Source: an uncultured Muribaculaceae bacterium (lineage in GTDB: Bacteria > Bacteroidota > Bacteroidia > Bacteroidales > Muribaculaceae). Taken from it: a stretch of 21,501 bases of DNA. The notes beneath the pieces are model-generated. The model was not told the origin of the DNA, made no database searches, and saw only the letters and a program-made list of their open reading frames with translations. Within the stretch, counting starts at the first letter, position 1. The number at the start of each line of letters is the position of its first letter. The stretch lies in the NCBI GenBank assembly GCA_910584665.1, contig CAJUBL010000052.1:1-21501 (forward strand), in the 5' to 3' direction. The position numbers and the translations under genes are program-made. This document shows, piece by piece, positions 21,207-21,501 of this stretch.

Positions 21207-21501
21207 ACATGACTATTTTATAATGAAAGAATAGTCTTAACAGCGTCCTGCAACGCCATGAACCGTCAATATAATACACTGTATATCAATAAATTACCCC
21301 CCCCCATCATTAAAATAAGACTTTGTATCGTTGTTTCTTAACAAAAAAATTATTAAATTTGCAACACTTAAACATTCCACATAAACATTCTGTGGATTGC
21401 TTAAACAGCAACTTTAGGTCAATTTACCCTTGTAAAACTGTACCATACGGGTATCATCAAATGATATGTGGTTTCTACTGAACAACATACAGTCCGGCAG
21501 G
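21207..21501. other. Intergenic region with C9 tract, open at the window edge
   Basis: No gene was found. A run of nine C occurs at 21297-21305. Downstream of the promoter at 21354-21361 lies a leader-like stretch with the small hairpin CCACA...TGTGG (about 21378-21396) and ATCAT-CAA-ATGAT (about 21453-21465). It probably belongs to a transcript whose gene begins beyond 21501. Confidence 0.45.
21331..21361 (+). promoter_or_regulatory. Promoter reading out of the window
   Basis: TTG (21331-21333), 20-nt spacer, TAAATTTG (21354-21361) matches the Bacteroidota -7 consensus. No start codon with a convincing frame follows in the remaining 140 bp, so either a long leader or a non-coding RNA begins here. 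Confidence 0.5.

Overview
The window looks like chromosomal DNA from a member of the Bacteroidales, possibly Muribaculaceae or a relative. The reasons are Bacteroidota-type promoters (a TTTG box about 18-21 nt upstream of TAnnTTTG) in front of most operons, almost no Shine-Dalgarno sequences, a TonB-dependent receptor of the outer-membrane beta-barrel class, a subclass A2 class A beta-lactamase, a type IX-style C-terminal sorting domain and BspA-like repeat protein remains. The genus is an inference.

Positions 1-6080 are AT-rich and accessory in character. On the minus strand lie a truncated leucine-rich-repeat surface protein fragment (1687-1947), a secreted protein with a T9SS-like tail (1186-1647) and a secreted protein of unknown function (38-1189). 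Upstream of these is a structured leader-like region with competing hairpins (about 2023-2330), an in-phase 8-bp tandem repeat (2405-2492) and a decayed IS982-family insertion sequence (2525-3321). Next come a carboxymuconolactone decarboxylase/cupin fusion (minus) and a divergent AraC-family regulator (plus). Their two promoters lie mirror-symmetrically around one point, with matching 12-bp operator arms. Behind araC is a stump of a sugar O-acetyltransferase and a terminator, then about 440 bp of empty AT-rich sequence.

Positions 6087-9310 look like core genome: a membrane-anchored SIMPL protein (minus), then uridine kinase (udk), the LPS-export ATPase lptB and a secreted alpha/beta hydrolase (plus). 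Positions 9409-16497 are all minus strand. A RelA/SpoT homologue whose hydrolase motifs are lost is overlapped by a lipoprotein gene, followed by an outer-membrane beta-barrel protein, a membrane-spanning regulator with a C-terminal helix-turn-helix, and a TonB-dependent receptor with its own promoter next to repeated GTCAGACTTTT boxes.

Positions 16618-20316 are plus strand. A periplasmic SIMPL protein and a class A beta-lactamase form a two-gene operon. A Y-family translesion polymerase overlaps a YolD-like gene that has a strong Shine-Dalgarno. The polymerase promoter carries an 11+1+11 bp perfect palindrome at its expected transcription start, a good candidate for a damage-response operator. 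Positions 20332-21139 (minus) hold an FKBP-type prolyl isomerase broken by a one-base frameshift and an MmcQ/YjbR-family gene. The last 300 bp contain a C9 tract and a promoter for something beyond the window.

No tRNA, rRNA, CRISPR array or complete mobile element was seen. The most interesting signals are regulatory: the symmetric araC/cupin control region, the palindrome before the translesion polymerase, and the repeated boxes before the TonB receptor.
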